Shown here: in pieces, positions 1 to 6,559 of the stretch
Layout: every line of letters begins with the position of its first letter
How positions within the stretch are numbered: position 1 is the first letter of the stretch
Assembly: GCA_964402955.1 (NCBI GenBank)
Contig: CAYOEZ010000208.1
Coordinates: 1 to 8,670 of the forward strand
Direction of reading: 5' to 3'
DNA length: 8,670 nucleotides
Source of the DNA: CAYOEZ01 sp964402955
GTDB taxonomy: Bacteria; Chloroflexota; DTOL01; DAOUCN01
Made by a program: the position numbers and the translations under genes
The notes under the pieces: model-generated
Told to the model about the DNA's origin: nothing
What the model saw: only the letters and a program-made list of their open reading frames with translations
The model's database searches: none

Positions 1-353
1 GCCTATTGTCTTCTCCCGTCAAGACAGCTTACACACAATATGATACACTACCCGGATACTTCTGCTTATAAGGAGTTTGCAACATTGATTTCAGGGCTGT
101 AATGAACATTACAGACCCTCCGGAGTGTGTATCGAACCGGTTTGGGGCAGACGCAGGCATTCTACCGCTCACGCTGTGGGCAATTTCTTGTGCAAACAGG
201 TACAAAGTGTGGCGTTGCCAGGGGCATGTGCTACAACCGGCTGTATATTGGCGTGGGCAGAGCGCCTCACACCCTGTTGCAGGCGCAGGGACGATCGCCA
301 GCGCTGTTTTCGGCCTGCGCTCGATGAGGAGCAGATTGCCGGCGGCGCCGTCG
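1..353. other. Upstream region with no supported gene
   Basis: Several short open frames exist on both strands here, but they overlap each other and have no recognisable motif. None has a good ribosome binding site linked to a plausible protein. An AAGGAG-like run near 70-75 is not followed by an ATG at normal spacing. I see no tRNA, transposase or decayed gene that I can name. The 3' part carries the first of a cluster of CGATCGCC octamers. Confidence 0.4.
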
Positions 354-497
354 TTGTGTCTGCGCGTCGTTTTGGTGTATAATACGCCAGGCAAGCGATC
401 GCCAGCCCTGATGTAGCAGATAGGGTATGGATAACGATCGCCACATCCATGCTGTGCACACCGCTGCGGGGCCTGCTCGCTGCTTGAAGCGATCGCC
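292..497. repeat. Cluster of four CGATCGCC octamers
   Basis: CGATCGCC occurs at 292-299, 396-403, 435-442 and 490-497. The copies starting at 395 and 489 contain the full palindrome GCGATCGC. Four copies in about 206 bp is far above chance for an 8-mer. The palindrome matches the HIP1 core known from cyanobacterial genomes, where its role is unclear. Three copies lie between the candidate promoter and the start of the hydantoinase-family gene, so they would be in its leader. Function is unknown. Confidence 0.6.
354..383 (+). promoter_or_regulatory. Candidate sigma70-type promoter for the HyuA-family gene
   Basis: A perfect TATAAT lies at 378-383. It is preceded, with an 18-nt spacer, by TTGTGT at 354-359, which matches three of six positions of the -35 consensus. 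Transcription would begin near 390 and give a leader of about 150 nt before the ATG at 540. The -10 is striking in such GC-rich DNA, but the -35 is weak and nothing in the sequence shows regulation. Confidence 0.4.
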
Positions 498-539
498 TTG
501 CCGTTGCTGGCCTATGCTTTTGTTTGGGACTGGAGACGC

Positions 540-2558
540 ATGAATATTGCACTGGGCATCGATACGGGTGGAACGTTCACCGATGCTGTGCTTGTCGATC
601 ACGATAGCGGCCAGGTGCTGGCCGGGGCCAAGGCGCTGACAACCCGCCACGATCTGTCGCTCGGCATCGAAGGCGCCATCAACGATGTCTTTGCGGCGGC
701 GGAGCGCATGCAGACACCGGTCGCTGCGGATGATGTGAATCTGGTGGCGCTCTCGACGACGCTGGCGACCAACGCGCTGGCCGAAGGCCAGCGCGGCGCG
801 GTCTGTCTGCTCCTGATTGGCTACGATGTGGAGCTGATGGCGAGCTTCGGCTTTGGCAAAGAGCTGGCGACGGACGATGTGGTGTATGTGCGCGGCGGGC
901 ACGATGCTATGGGCAACGAGGTCGCTAAACTCGATGAAGACGCGCTGCGCCAGGCCATCCTCAAGCGGCGCAAGACCGTCGAGGCGTTTGCCGTCTCCGG
1001 CTATTTCGGCGTGCGCAACCCTGCCCATGAACTGCGCGTGCAGGCATTGGTTGAGGAACTGACCTGTCTGCCCGTCACCTGCGGCCACGATCTGACGACC
1101 AGGCTAGATGCCGTGCGGCGCGCCACGACGGTCGCGCTCAATGCCCATCTCATTCTGCCGCTGCGCGAGCTGATTCTCTCGGTCGAGCACACCCTGCGGG
1201 CGCGCGGCATTACGGCCCCGCTGATGGTCGTCAAGGGCGACGGCTCGCTGGTGCGCTCCGACTGGGCCATCCGCCGGCCCATCGAGACGATCCTCTCCGG
1301 CCCGGCGGCCAGCGTCGTGGGCGCGTGGCATTTGGCCGGACGGCGCGATATGTGGGTGGTTGATGTGGGCGGCACAACGACCGATATTGCCGCCTTGCGT
1401 GATGCGCTGCCCCTGCTCAATGAGGATGGCGCAAGCGTGGGTGGTTGGCGCACCATGATCGAGGCGGTGGATGTGCGCACGACTGGCCTGGGCGGCGATA
1501 GCCGCGTGCGCTACGACGCGTCGGGCACGCTGCATATTGGCCCGCGGCGCGTGATCCCGCTGAGCTTGCTGGCCAGCGACCACCCCTCGGTGACGGAGCA
1601 TCTGCAGCGCATGGTCGCACTGCCGCCGGGCCGCCGTCCCGATGACGCGGGGGATTTCTTGGTGGCAGGCAGGCAGGCCGACATGATCCTGGATAGCGAC
1701 GACCGCGAGGTGCTCAATCGGCTGCGCTCCGGCCCACTGGCCGTGTCCTATCTGACTGGTGAGATGACGCGCGGCTGGCTGCTCAGCCGGCGCATCAAGG
1801 ACTTGGAGGCGCGCGGCCTGGCGCGGCGCGCCGGTTTCACGCCGACCGATGCCCTGCACGTGCTGGGCCAGTTCACACGTTGGAACGCTGCTGCCGCCCG
1901 CCTGGGCGCGACGCTGATGGCGACAGAGTCAGGTCTGGCGATCGATGATATGTGCCAGGACGTGGTGCGCGCCTTCAGCCGGCGGGTGAGCACCGAGCTT
2001 GTGACGAAGATTCTGGAGGACGAGGCGACAAAGTCCGGCCACAACGGTGACATGGCAGCGAATGTCCTGCTCGTCAAGGCGCTGGCCAGCGTCACTGACG
2101 ACAACCTGAGCTGTGCGCTGACTCTGCATCGCCCGTTGGTGGCCATCGGCGCGCCCGTGAGCGCCTATATGCCCGACGTGGCGGCGCACCTGCACACTGA
2201 GCTTGTCATCCCGCCCTTTGCCGACGTAGCTAATGCGGTGGGCGCGGTGGCGGGCGGCGTGGTGCAGCGCCTGCGTGTCCTGATCAACCCCATCGACGAG
2301 GGCGCTGTGCTGCGGGCGCACATGCCCGACGGCGTGCACGATTTCGAGAGCCTCGACGCTGCCGTTGCCTATGCCGGGGAGATCGCCTTCCCGCAGGTGG
2401 AGGAGATGGCACGCCAGGCCGGCGCCGAGCAGATCGAGGTGCGCATGGAGCGCACGGATCAGCGTGCGCCCACGGCGCGTGGCGGCGGTGAGGACATTTA
2501 CCTGGGCACGGAGCTGACGTTCACGGCGGTGGGACGGCCAAGCATGGCGCGGCGATAG
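540..2558 (+). CDS. Hydantoinase/oxoprolinase family protein (HyuA-like)
   Basis: This encodes a cytoplasmic protein of 672 aa from the family that contains HyuA, N-methylhydantoinase A and 5-oxoprolinase. These enzymes use ATP to open cyclic amides such as hydantoins or 5-oxoproline. Visible signatures are the N-terminal phosphate-binding motif GIDTGGTFTDAV (residues 6-17), STTLATNAL (72-80), ETILSGPAAS (249-258), the second phosphate-binding motif DVGGTTTDI (275-283), and a C-terminal stretch ending PPFADVANAVGAVAGG. The chosen ATG at 540 has GGAG four bases upstream and puts the GIDTGG motif at the normal distance from the start. A TTG at 498 would only add 14 unconserved residues. The protein is of ordinary length for a stand-alone HyuA-type subunit. 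HyuB, the usual partner subunit, is not present downstream, so the substrate cannot be named. The gene converges on the RHS cassettes and seems unrelated to them. Confidence 0.93.
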   Translation: MNIALGIDTGGTFTDAVLVDHDSGQVLAGAKALTTRHDLSLGIEGAINDVFAAAERMQTPVAADDVNLVALSTTLATNALAEGQRGAVCLLLIGYDVELMASFGFGKELATDDVVYVRGGHDAMGNEVAKLDEDALRQAILKRRKTVEAFAVSGYFGVRNPAHELRVQALVEELTCLPVTCGHDLTTRLDAVRRATTVALNAHLILPLRELILSVEHTLRARGITAPLMVVKGDGSLVRSDWAIRRPIETILSGPAASVVGAWHLAGRRDMWVVDVGGTTTDIAALRDALPLLNEDGASVGGWRTMIEAVDVRTTGLGGDSRVRYDASGTLHIGPRRVIPLSLLASDHPSVTEHLQRMVALPPGRRPDDAGDFLVAGRQADMILDSDDREVLNRLRSGPLAVSYLTGEMTRGWLLSRRIKDLEARGLARRAGFTPTDALHVLGQFTRWNAAAARLGATLMATESGLAIDDMCQDVVRAFSRRVSTELVTKILEDEATKSGHNGDMAANVLLVKALASVTDDNLSCALTLHRPLVAIGAPVSAYMPDVAAHLHTELVIPPFADVANAVGAVAGGVVQRLRVLINPIDEGAVLRAHMPDGVHDFESLDAAVAYAGEIAFPQVEEMARQAGAEQIEVRMERTDQRAPTARGGGEDIYLGTELTFTAVGRPSMARR

Positions 2559-2641
2559 GTGCGAGTTGGCCGGTGAAGTGGTAGCCGGTGGTTCGTCGCC
2601 CTGCGTTACTACGATATGCTTGCCATCACCGTCCAGCATCA

Positions 2642-2661
2642 TTCCAGGCAAGTGCCTGGAA
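2642..2661. terminator. Perfect 9-bp palindrome in the convergent junction
   Basis: TTCCAGGCA (2642-2650) and TGCCTGGAA (2653-2661) are perfect reverse complements separated by two bases. The element lies 83 bp after the stop of the hydantoinase-family gene and about 195 bp after the stop of the converging immunity gene. It could act as a bidirectional stem-loop terminator. No T-run follows on either strand, so intrinsic termination is uncertain. A 2-nt gap would in practice force a larger loop with a 7-8 bp stem. Confidence 0.4.
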
Positions 2662-2667
2662 CGCCAA

Positions 2668-2724
2668 AGACCACGAGGATCCCCCACGAGCATATTGTTC
2701 ATGCGTGGACTCTCCTTGTGGTCT
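2668..2724. repeat. Long compound inverted repeat
   Basis: AGACCACGAGGA (2668-2679) pairs with TCCTTGTGGTCT (2713-2724) over 12 positions, with one mismatch that would be a G-T wobble. A second stem is nested inside it: CCACG (2684-2688) with CGTGG (2704-2708), continued after a 2-nt bulge by CAT/ATG (2691-2693 and 2701-2703). The result is a tall hairpin beside the 2642-2661 palindrome. It may be a terminator, the end of a lost element, or a structured RNA. Its identity is unknown. Confidence 0.5.
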
Positions 2725-2855
2725 CGGCGATCATTGGTGACAGATGTCGCATCGGTTGCTGCTAGCTCCGCGACAACGGCGCATGGCTCACCCGTTGCCA
2801 CGCAGCAATGGCGAGGAAACGCCGTCCACCTCGGACTGTGCCCTGTCGGGCAGCT

Positions 2856-3503
2856 TTACAAGGCTCTCGCGGCCGGCCACCGACCAAAACTAACGAAGAT
2901 GCTGACATCCAGCTCCTTTGTCGCAAGAGGCGTGAACGTCACATTGCTGATCTTGGCACGCTTGAGCACCGCTCGCACTCGTGGACTGGCGACTTTGATT
3001 GATGTGCCACCGACAACACACAGATCACTGCCGTCCCAGGCGTCGCCCTCGAAGTATAAGCCCCTCAGCACCTTGTACGGCTTTCCTTTCGGGACGATGG
3101 GAGGTTTGTCGATCACCTCTCCGCGCATCATATCCTGGTTGCCTGTTCGCCCGGTAATCGCGAAGCCATAGTACCCGGTCAGCCTCTGTCCAGATCGGTC
3201 GTGGGCTTCGATCGCGTACGTCGTCCAGCCGCTGATATGCTCGCTGGTCAGAGTATCGATGAGTCGTTGGGAACCGACCAGCAGTGGTGGATATGTGCTC
3301 CACATGAGATCGGTCGCCTGCTTGCCCATCCTTGTCACAAGGCGCAAAGGCGGCGTTGCCTGCGCTTCTCCTGCAAACAACCCGTAGACCCAAGCTGCGA
3401 AGGTATCTGCGTTGTCTTCGCGTGGGTCTTCCGGACCAAACCGCATCGGCCGAGAAGCCAGCGGATCCTCCATTTGTAGCAACTGGTCGTAGTCAGGGCG
3501 CAT
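2856..3503 (-). CDS. Putative immunity protein of cassette A
   Basis: This 215-aa protein is probably the antidote to the toxin tip encoded just before it. The toxin stop (TAA, 3507-3509) lies three bases from this ATG, and its AGGAGA ribosome site (3511-3516) sits inside the end of the toxin frame, which suggests translational coupling. I see no signal peptide or membrane segment, so it should be cytoplasmic. Conserved-looking blocks are DLMWSTYPPLLV (65-76), SGWTTYAIEA (91-100), GYYGFAITGR (110-119) and a C-terminal IKVASPRVRAVL...NVTFTPL (159-183). The pattern recalls Imm11/Imm43-type immunity proteins of polymorphic toxin systems, but I cannot assign a family firmly. The role is inferred mainly from position and is a good guess. 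ATGs at residues 11 and 20 are possible but less well placed starts. Confidence 0.7.
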   Translation of the reverse strand: MRPDYDQLLQMEDPLASRPMRFGPEDPREDNADTFAAWVYGLFAGEAQATPPLRLVTRMGKQATDLMWSTYPPLLVGSQRLIDTLTSEHISGWTTYAIEAHDRSGQRLTGYYGFAITGRTGNQDMMRGEVIDKPPIVPKGKPYKVLRGLYFEGDAWDGSDLCVVGGTSIKVASPRVRAVLKRAKISNVTFTPLATKELDVSIFVSFGRWPAARAL

Positions 3504-3506
3504 TTC

Positions 3507-4289
3507 TTATTCTCCTGGTAGAGGTGGGGGTGCCCAATCTAGGCCGTACTTCTCCGCCAGTTCTTTGGCTCGATCATAGATCTGCTTGAGCGTCGGCTTG
3601 GTGCCCATGAACGTGTCGAACCAAGCTTTCCAATCATCGTTGAAGTCCTTGCTCCACGTCTGGTGGGTGCTGTCGACCCAAGTCAGCAATCGAGGATCAT
3701 CGATACTGGTGAGATCGTCGACCTTCCGAAATTGATCTAGGAACTTCTGCGGCAGCAAGTGATGAGCCTGTAGATCCTTCACTTGCTCTGCCGTTTTCCC
3801 TGTCCAGAGCATGAGGTTCTGGCGATAGTTTTTGGTGATCTTGAGAACTCGCTCGCCAGCCTTTGTAGCATCCACAACCTTGTCAGCCGTCTTCAGGCCA
3901 CGCACTACCATGCCAGCTACCGCTGGTACGCCGGGTATAAGCATGGCACCGACATCAAAGGCGAGAATCGCCAAGTTGCCTCGCGTCGGGTCATTCTTGA
4001 ACTGGACGATATCCGCCCCAACACTGGCAATATCGAATAAGGTGTCGATGACATGACCGGTAGAGTCGCGATACTTGACCGGGTTATTGTTAACGTACGT
4101 GTATCTGTTTAATCCCTGTGGATTGCCTGGCTGCGGCACGATCGTATCCGCTTGCGCGAAGCGTCCAACGACCGGGTCATAGTATCTTGCGTTGTAAAAG
4201 TACAGTCCGGTTGTGTCCTCACGCTGCCCGGTGAAGCGGTAGCTCGTCGGCATCGAGCCGGAGGTGTGGCGATTCTCGCCCCACGCCTT
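3507..4289 (-). CDS. RHS core end plus toxin tip A (DUF2380-like HH motif), orphan
   Basis: This frame encodes 260 residues that belong together. First comes the end of the RHS core (KAWGENR, YRFTGQREDTTGLYFYNARY, GRFAQADTIVP), then the usual junction at D-S-T-G-H (about 4070). A hydrophobic pre-toxin segment (LAILAFDVGAMLIPGVP) follows, then a tip with LQAHHLLPQKF (AHH codons 3767-3759), IDDPR, a downstream H, W-x-x-x-F and EKYGLDW. The tip resembles DUF2380/SitA5-type toxin domains and, more broadly, HNH-type nucleases. That match is from memory and moderate. In intact RHS toxins the core forms a shell that holds the tip for delivery into neighbouring cells. Here there is no proper start. 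The frame is open upstream to about 4613, but that stretch is the wrong frame of the core. The nearest in-frame ATG is at 4253, with no clear ribosome site. The tip may be silent until it recombines, or may be reached by recoding across the 4291-4315 insert. Confidence 0.75.
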   Translation of the reverse strand, partial: KAWGENRHTSGSMPTSYRFTGQREDTTGLYFYNARYYDPVVGRFAQADTIVPQPGNPQGLNRYTYVNNNPVKYRDSTGHVIDTLFDIASVGADIVQFKNDPTRGNLAILAFDVGAMLIPGVPAVAGMVVRGLKTADKVVDATKAGERVLKITKNYRQNLMLWTGKTAEQVKDLQAHHLLPQKFLDQFRKVDDLTSIDDPRLLTWVDSTHQTWSKDFNDDWKAWFDTFMGTKPTLKQIYDRAKELAEKYGLDWAPPPLPGE

Positions 4290-4529
4290 GTCCCGCTGCG
4301 CGGGAGGCTGCGCACTAGCGCAGTTCTCCTTGCCGCACCGCGCTCGTATCGGCGTTGATCGTCGTCGAGCCGAGGTGGTCGGCCAGCAGCCAGGAGAGCG
4401 TGCCGCCGTTACGCATCGCCACCCGAGCTCCGCCCAGGCTGTAGTAGGTCTTCGCGGTCGCGCCCGTCTTCTCGTAGTAGTCGCCGATGTAGACGGTGAC
4501 ATCGCTGCCGACGGTGACGGTGATGCGCT
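4153..4529 (-). repeat. RHS core repeat, copy A
   Basis: These 377 bp are nearly identical to 5997-6373 and 8253-8629 (offsets 1844 and 4100). By eye the differences are a handful of single bases, mostly near the high-coordinate end. One example is GCCGACGGTGACGG here against GCCAACAGCGGCGG in copy B. The repeat starts at the codons for RFAQA and ends in the YD strand G-E/K-R-I-T. It includes the 25-nt hairpin insert. Its sharp low-coordinate edge marks where unrelated tips begin to diverge. Confidence 0.9.
4291..4323 (-). repeat. 25-nt hairpin insert in RHS core, copy A
   Basis: Relative to the expected coding path (CTGCGCTA joined to CAAGGCGTGG, giving L-R-Y-K-A-W), 25 extra bases occupy 4291-4315. 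The insert and its left flank hold two perfect hairpins. On the minus strand these are CTGCGC-TAGT-GCGCAG (4323-4308), with a stop codon in the loop, and TCCCGC-GCA-GCGGGA (4305-4291). Because 25 is not a multiple of three, the core before it and the tip after it lie in different frames. The same segment interrupts cassettes B and C. Confidence 0.8.
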
Positions 4530-4584
4530 CACCACTACTGTCATGGCTTCCGTGGCACGAGCCAGGGCTGCCGCTGTTGCGAGA
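4315..4584 (-). pseudogene. RHS core fragment A, ending at TAG
   Basis: In the correct RHS frame this reads RITVTVGSDVTVYIGDYYEK, then SLGGARVAMRNGG, LADHLGSTT and VRQGELR, then TAG (4315-4317). It opens after an in-frame TGA at 4585-4587. The first residues (HDSSGER) still look like a worn YD-repeat strand (compare YDGDGKR in cassette B). At DNA level, near-identity with the other cassettes stops at about 4529. The fragment has no start codon or ribosome site of its own and is about 90 codons long, while full RHS proteins run to well over a thousand residues. It reads as a truncated remnant or a recombination arm rather than a gene. Confidence 0.7.
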
Positions 4585-4618
4585 TCACCGCACCACCCAG
4601 ACCTGTAACCCAATAGCT

Positions 4619-4656
4619 GTACCGCCGAGGTTGGAGAGCGATAACCTCGGCGGTAC
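4619..4656. terminator. 14-bp perfect stem-loop between cassettes B and A
   Basis: GTACCGCCGAGGTT (4619-4632) and AACCTCGGCGGTAC (4643-4656) are perfect reverse complements around a 10-nt loop. On the minus strand the element comes 56 bases after the stop of the cassette B immunity gene and just before core fragment A. That placement fits a terminator that closes cassette B. There is no U-run on the minus strand; on the plus strand TTGCATTTCT follows. A recombination site or protein-binding site is an alternative. Confidence 0.6.
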
Positions 4657-4712
4657 TTGCATTTCTAGCCAGAACAGCCTTGCCTGTCACCAGTTCAAAC
4701 TGTCAGGCCATT

Positions 4713-5315
4713 TCAATAAGCCGGAACCTCGATGAACTTGATGCCCTTTGCCGCGTCCGCGTCCTCAAGGCAACGCTTGAGACGGGCCGATACGTAGTTG
4801 GCCACATCTCCCTTGCCGCTCACCGCTGGCCGGAAGACATCGATGCCCCTCAAGGCATCGTAGCGAAACACCGGCTTGGCGATGTTCATCGTTGGGTGTA
4901 GGTCCTTCTCGCGCGTCTCTGGACGCACCCAGCGCGTCCGTTCGTAGTCCAGGCATTCCACCTCCTCGATGATGTTGAGGGCCCAGTACACGCCGACGTC
5001 CTTGCCCGTCTCATGCCAGATCACACGCACGGGGATAAACTGCACCCGGCCAACGGCATGGCATGCGCTGAAAACCGAGCGGAAGGCATCGGAAAACACA
5101 TTCCACTGCAGCCCGCCGAGCAGATAGTCCTCGGCGGATTGGCCGGCGACATAGAATGTTACGTCCTCTGGCCACCCCACAATCTCCTTTCCCTTGTGAA
5201 GCTCATACTCATTGATGCCCCTAAAATCTTCGCTCACCAGGTACATGCCGACGGGGCCTCTGGCCGCCGGCCAGATATGGTAGAAGTATCCTGGCGCCTT
5301 AGGCTTCCTTGTCAT
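4713..5315 (-). CDS. Imm11/DUF1629-like immunity protein of cassette B
   Basis: This 200-aa protein is most likely the cytoplasmic antidote to the AHH-like tip encoded before it. Its ATG overlaps the toxin TGA as ATGA (5315-5312), a classic sign of coupled translation, and AAGGA lies nine bases upstream. The fold-type signature reads in order: WPEDV (48-52), WNVFSDAF (71-78), VQFIPVRVIW (91-100), YWALNIIEEVECLD (110-123), IDVFRP (158-163), YVSARLKRCL (174-183) and GIKFIEV (191-197). This order of blocks is what I know from Imm11/DUF1629 (MXAN_0049-type) immunity proteins, which are often found beside AHH-type toxins. There is no signal peptide and no membrane segment. The family call is from remembered motifs and is fairly confident. 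The partner call rests on the overlap. Confidence 0.78.
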   Translation of the reverse strand: MTRKPKAPGYFYHIWPAARGPVGMYLVSEDFRGINEYELHKGKEIVGWPEDVTFYVAGQSAEDYLLGGLQWNVFSDAFRSVFSACHAVGRVQFIPVRVIWHETGKDVGVYWALNIIEEVECLDYERTRWVRPETREKDLHPTMNIAKPVFRYDALRGIDVFRPAVSGKGDVANYVSARLKRCLEDADAAKGIKFIEVPAY

Positions 5316-6133
5316 TTCCACCAATCCTTCCCAACCATGTCTGGGCTGTTCACAACCGTGTTCTTGATCTGCTCATCGAACAGCCTCAAGAAGTCATCCA
5401 CGTTACCGTCCGCTTGTTCGTCTATGCGCTGTAACGTTGTCAATGCCCACTCGTGATAGGCGTTGGCATGGCGGCCGCTGTGCGGCATTGCTACCTTGTT
5501 CCAGTCGCCGCCGAGATCTAGGCCGTACTTGCTGGCGATCTGCTGCATCGGACGCGTCCACTGACTGCTCTTGTTGGTCAACAAGTGGTGGATCTGAGTG
5601 GCCTTCTCGGTTGCTTCCTTGCCGATACGCTCAGTCGCTTCTTCGACGATCTCGCCGCCAACCTTGGCTGCTACTTCTGCGGCGTCATCGCCGTGTTTAA
5701 GCCCCTGCTGGACGACCTTGGTCAGCTTGCCCATCTTGGTGAGCTTGCCGCCCAGCCCTGCAGTGGCGACGTTCATCACTACGTTAGTGGCGACAGAGCT
5801 GGCAAGATCGAACTTCTCGCCCGTCACCTTGGCGATAACTGCATCTGCCGCAACATCAAAGGCAAGTCCTATTCCCGCTGTCACCCACCACGCCACGTGC
5901 CCACTGGGATCATTATAGCACACCGGGCTGTTGCGGGCGTAGCTGTAGCGATTCAGGTCTTGCGGGTTGCCCGCGTTGGGAAGGATCGTATCCGCCTGCG
6001 CGAAGCGTCCAACGACCGGGTCATAGTATCTTGCGTTGTAAAAGTACAGTCCGGTTGTGTCCTCACGCTGCCCGGTGAAGCGGTAGCTCGTCGGCATCGA
6101 GCCGGAGGTGTGGCGATTCTCGCCCCACGCCTT
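5312..6133 (-). CDS. RHS core end plus AHH-like nuclease tip B, orphan
   Basis: The frame gives 273 coherent residues: the RHS core end (KAWGENR to GRFAQADTILP), the junction N-D-P-S-G-H near 5900, a hydrophobic alpha-helical pre-toxin region, and a lysine/glutamate-rich helix. The tip contains IHHLLTNK (HH codons 5590-5585) and WNKVAMPHSGRHANAYHEW (5503-5447). The HH, followed about 30 residues later by W-N...P-H...R-H...Y-H, is the pattern of the AHH family of HNH/ENDO VII nucleases, so DNA or RNA cleavage in a target cell is the likely activity. The tip ends in DWWK and overlaps the immunity gene by four bases. As in the other cassettes, the 25-nt insert at 6135-6159 puts it out of frame with its upstream core. 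The frame stays open to about 6319, but only as nonsense arginine/proline-rich sequence. The first in-frame ATG in real core sequence is at 6097. Confidence 0.8.
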   Translation of the reverse strand, partial: KAWGENRHTSGSMPTSYRFTGQREDTTGLYFYNARYYDPVVGRFAQADTILPNAGNPQDLNRYSYARNSPVCYNDPSGHVAWWVTAGIGLAFDVAADAVIAKVTGEKFDLASSVATNVVMNVATAGLGGKLTKMGKLTKVVQQGLKHGDDAAEVAAKVGGEIVEEATERIGKEATEKATQIHHLLTNKSSQWTRPMQQIASKYGLDLGGDWNKVAMPHSGRHANAYHEWALTTLQRIDEQADGNVDDFLRLFDEQIKNTVVNSPDMVGKDWWK

Positions 6134-6414
6134 GTCCCGCTGCGCGGGAGGCTGCGCACTAGCGCAGTTCTCCTTGCCGCACCGCGCTCGTATCGGCGTT
6201 GATCGTCGTCGAGCCGAGGTGGTCGGCCAGCAGCCAGGAGAGCGTGCCGCCGTTACGCATCGCCACCCGAGCTCCGCCCAGGCTGTAGTAGGTCTTCGCG
6301 GTCGCGCCCGTCTTCTCATAGTAGTCGCCGATGTAGACGGTCACATCGCTGCCAACAGCGGCGGTGATGCGCTTGCCGTCGCCGTCGTAGCCGTAGGAGG
6401 CCGCATTCGTCCCG
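5997..6414 (-). repeat. RHS core repeat, copy B
   Basis: This copy is nearly identical to 8253-8670 over at least 418 bp, where the window ends, and to 4153-4529 over 377 bp. The match to copy C may extend further beyond the window. It carries the hairpin insert. Near-identity of the core beside unrelated tips points to recent duplication or gene conversion. Confidence 0.9.
6135..6167 (-). repeat. 25-nt hairpin insert in RHS core, copy B
   Basis: This segment is identical to the inserts in cassettes A and C. The inserted bases are 6135-6159 and the TAG is at 6159-6161. It sits in the loop of CTGCGC-TAGT-GCGCAG, followed in the reading direction by TCCCGC-GCA-GCGGGA. It separates core fragment B from tip B by a one-base frame change. 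Confidence 0.8.
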
Positions 6415-6515
6415 CCAGTGACCCGCGTCAGCCGGCTTTCCTCGTCGTAGGTCAGGGCGTAGGTCACGCCGCCGACGGTGCGCGTCGTCATGTCGCGGTT
6501 GGTTGCGTCGCAACA
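6159..6515 (-). pseudogene. RHS core fragment B, ending at TAG
   Basis: The RHS frame reads DMTTRTVGGVTYALTYDEES, SRLTRVTGG, SYGYDGDGKRIT, YIGDYYEKTGA, LGGARVAMRNGG, LADHLGSTT and VRQGELR, then TAG at 6159-6161. These are ordinary RHS/YD strands leading to the core hallmark DHLGS. Recognisable homology starts near 6515 at a worn YD motif (CDATNRDM where YDANGNM is expected). Sequence before that, up to about 6566, is open but not RHS-like. I see no convincing start or ribosome site. The fragment is about 118 codons, much shorter than a full RHS protein. Confidence 0.75.
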
Positions 6516-6559
6516 GATGCGGCTTCCTCTTGCGCGACCTATTGAACTTGTGGCTGCAT

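Noticed and set aside
102..416. Short open frames upstream of the HyuA-family gene, one with cysteines resembling a transposase zinc finger
   Set aside because: The cysteine spacing does not match a known finger, the frames overlap in three phases, and no start has a good ribosome site.
267..1088. Long minus-strand open frame overlapping the HyuA-family gene
   Set aside because: Antisense to a clearly recognised protein; long antisense frames are common in GC-rich genes, and its translation has no motif.
1929..2801. 290-codon minus-strand frame over the end of the HyuA-family gene
   Set aside because: Most of it is antisense to real coding sequence. Only its first codons (from 2702) deserve a look, and these are reported as a finding.
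4290..4613. Taking the whole open frame up to 4613 (and the equivalents to 6319 and 8662) as the N-terminus of the tips
   Set aside because: This stretch is the RHS core read in a wrong frame (arginine/proline/threonine-rich), while the correct RHS frame is intact next to it.
5585..6202. 205-codon plus-strand frame across the cassette B core
   Set aside because: Its end repeats in all cassettes only because it is the antisense of the repeated core.
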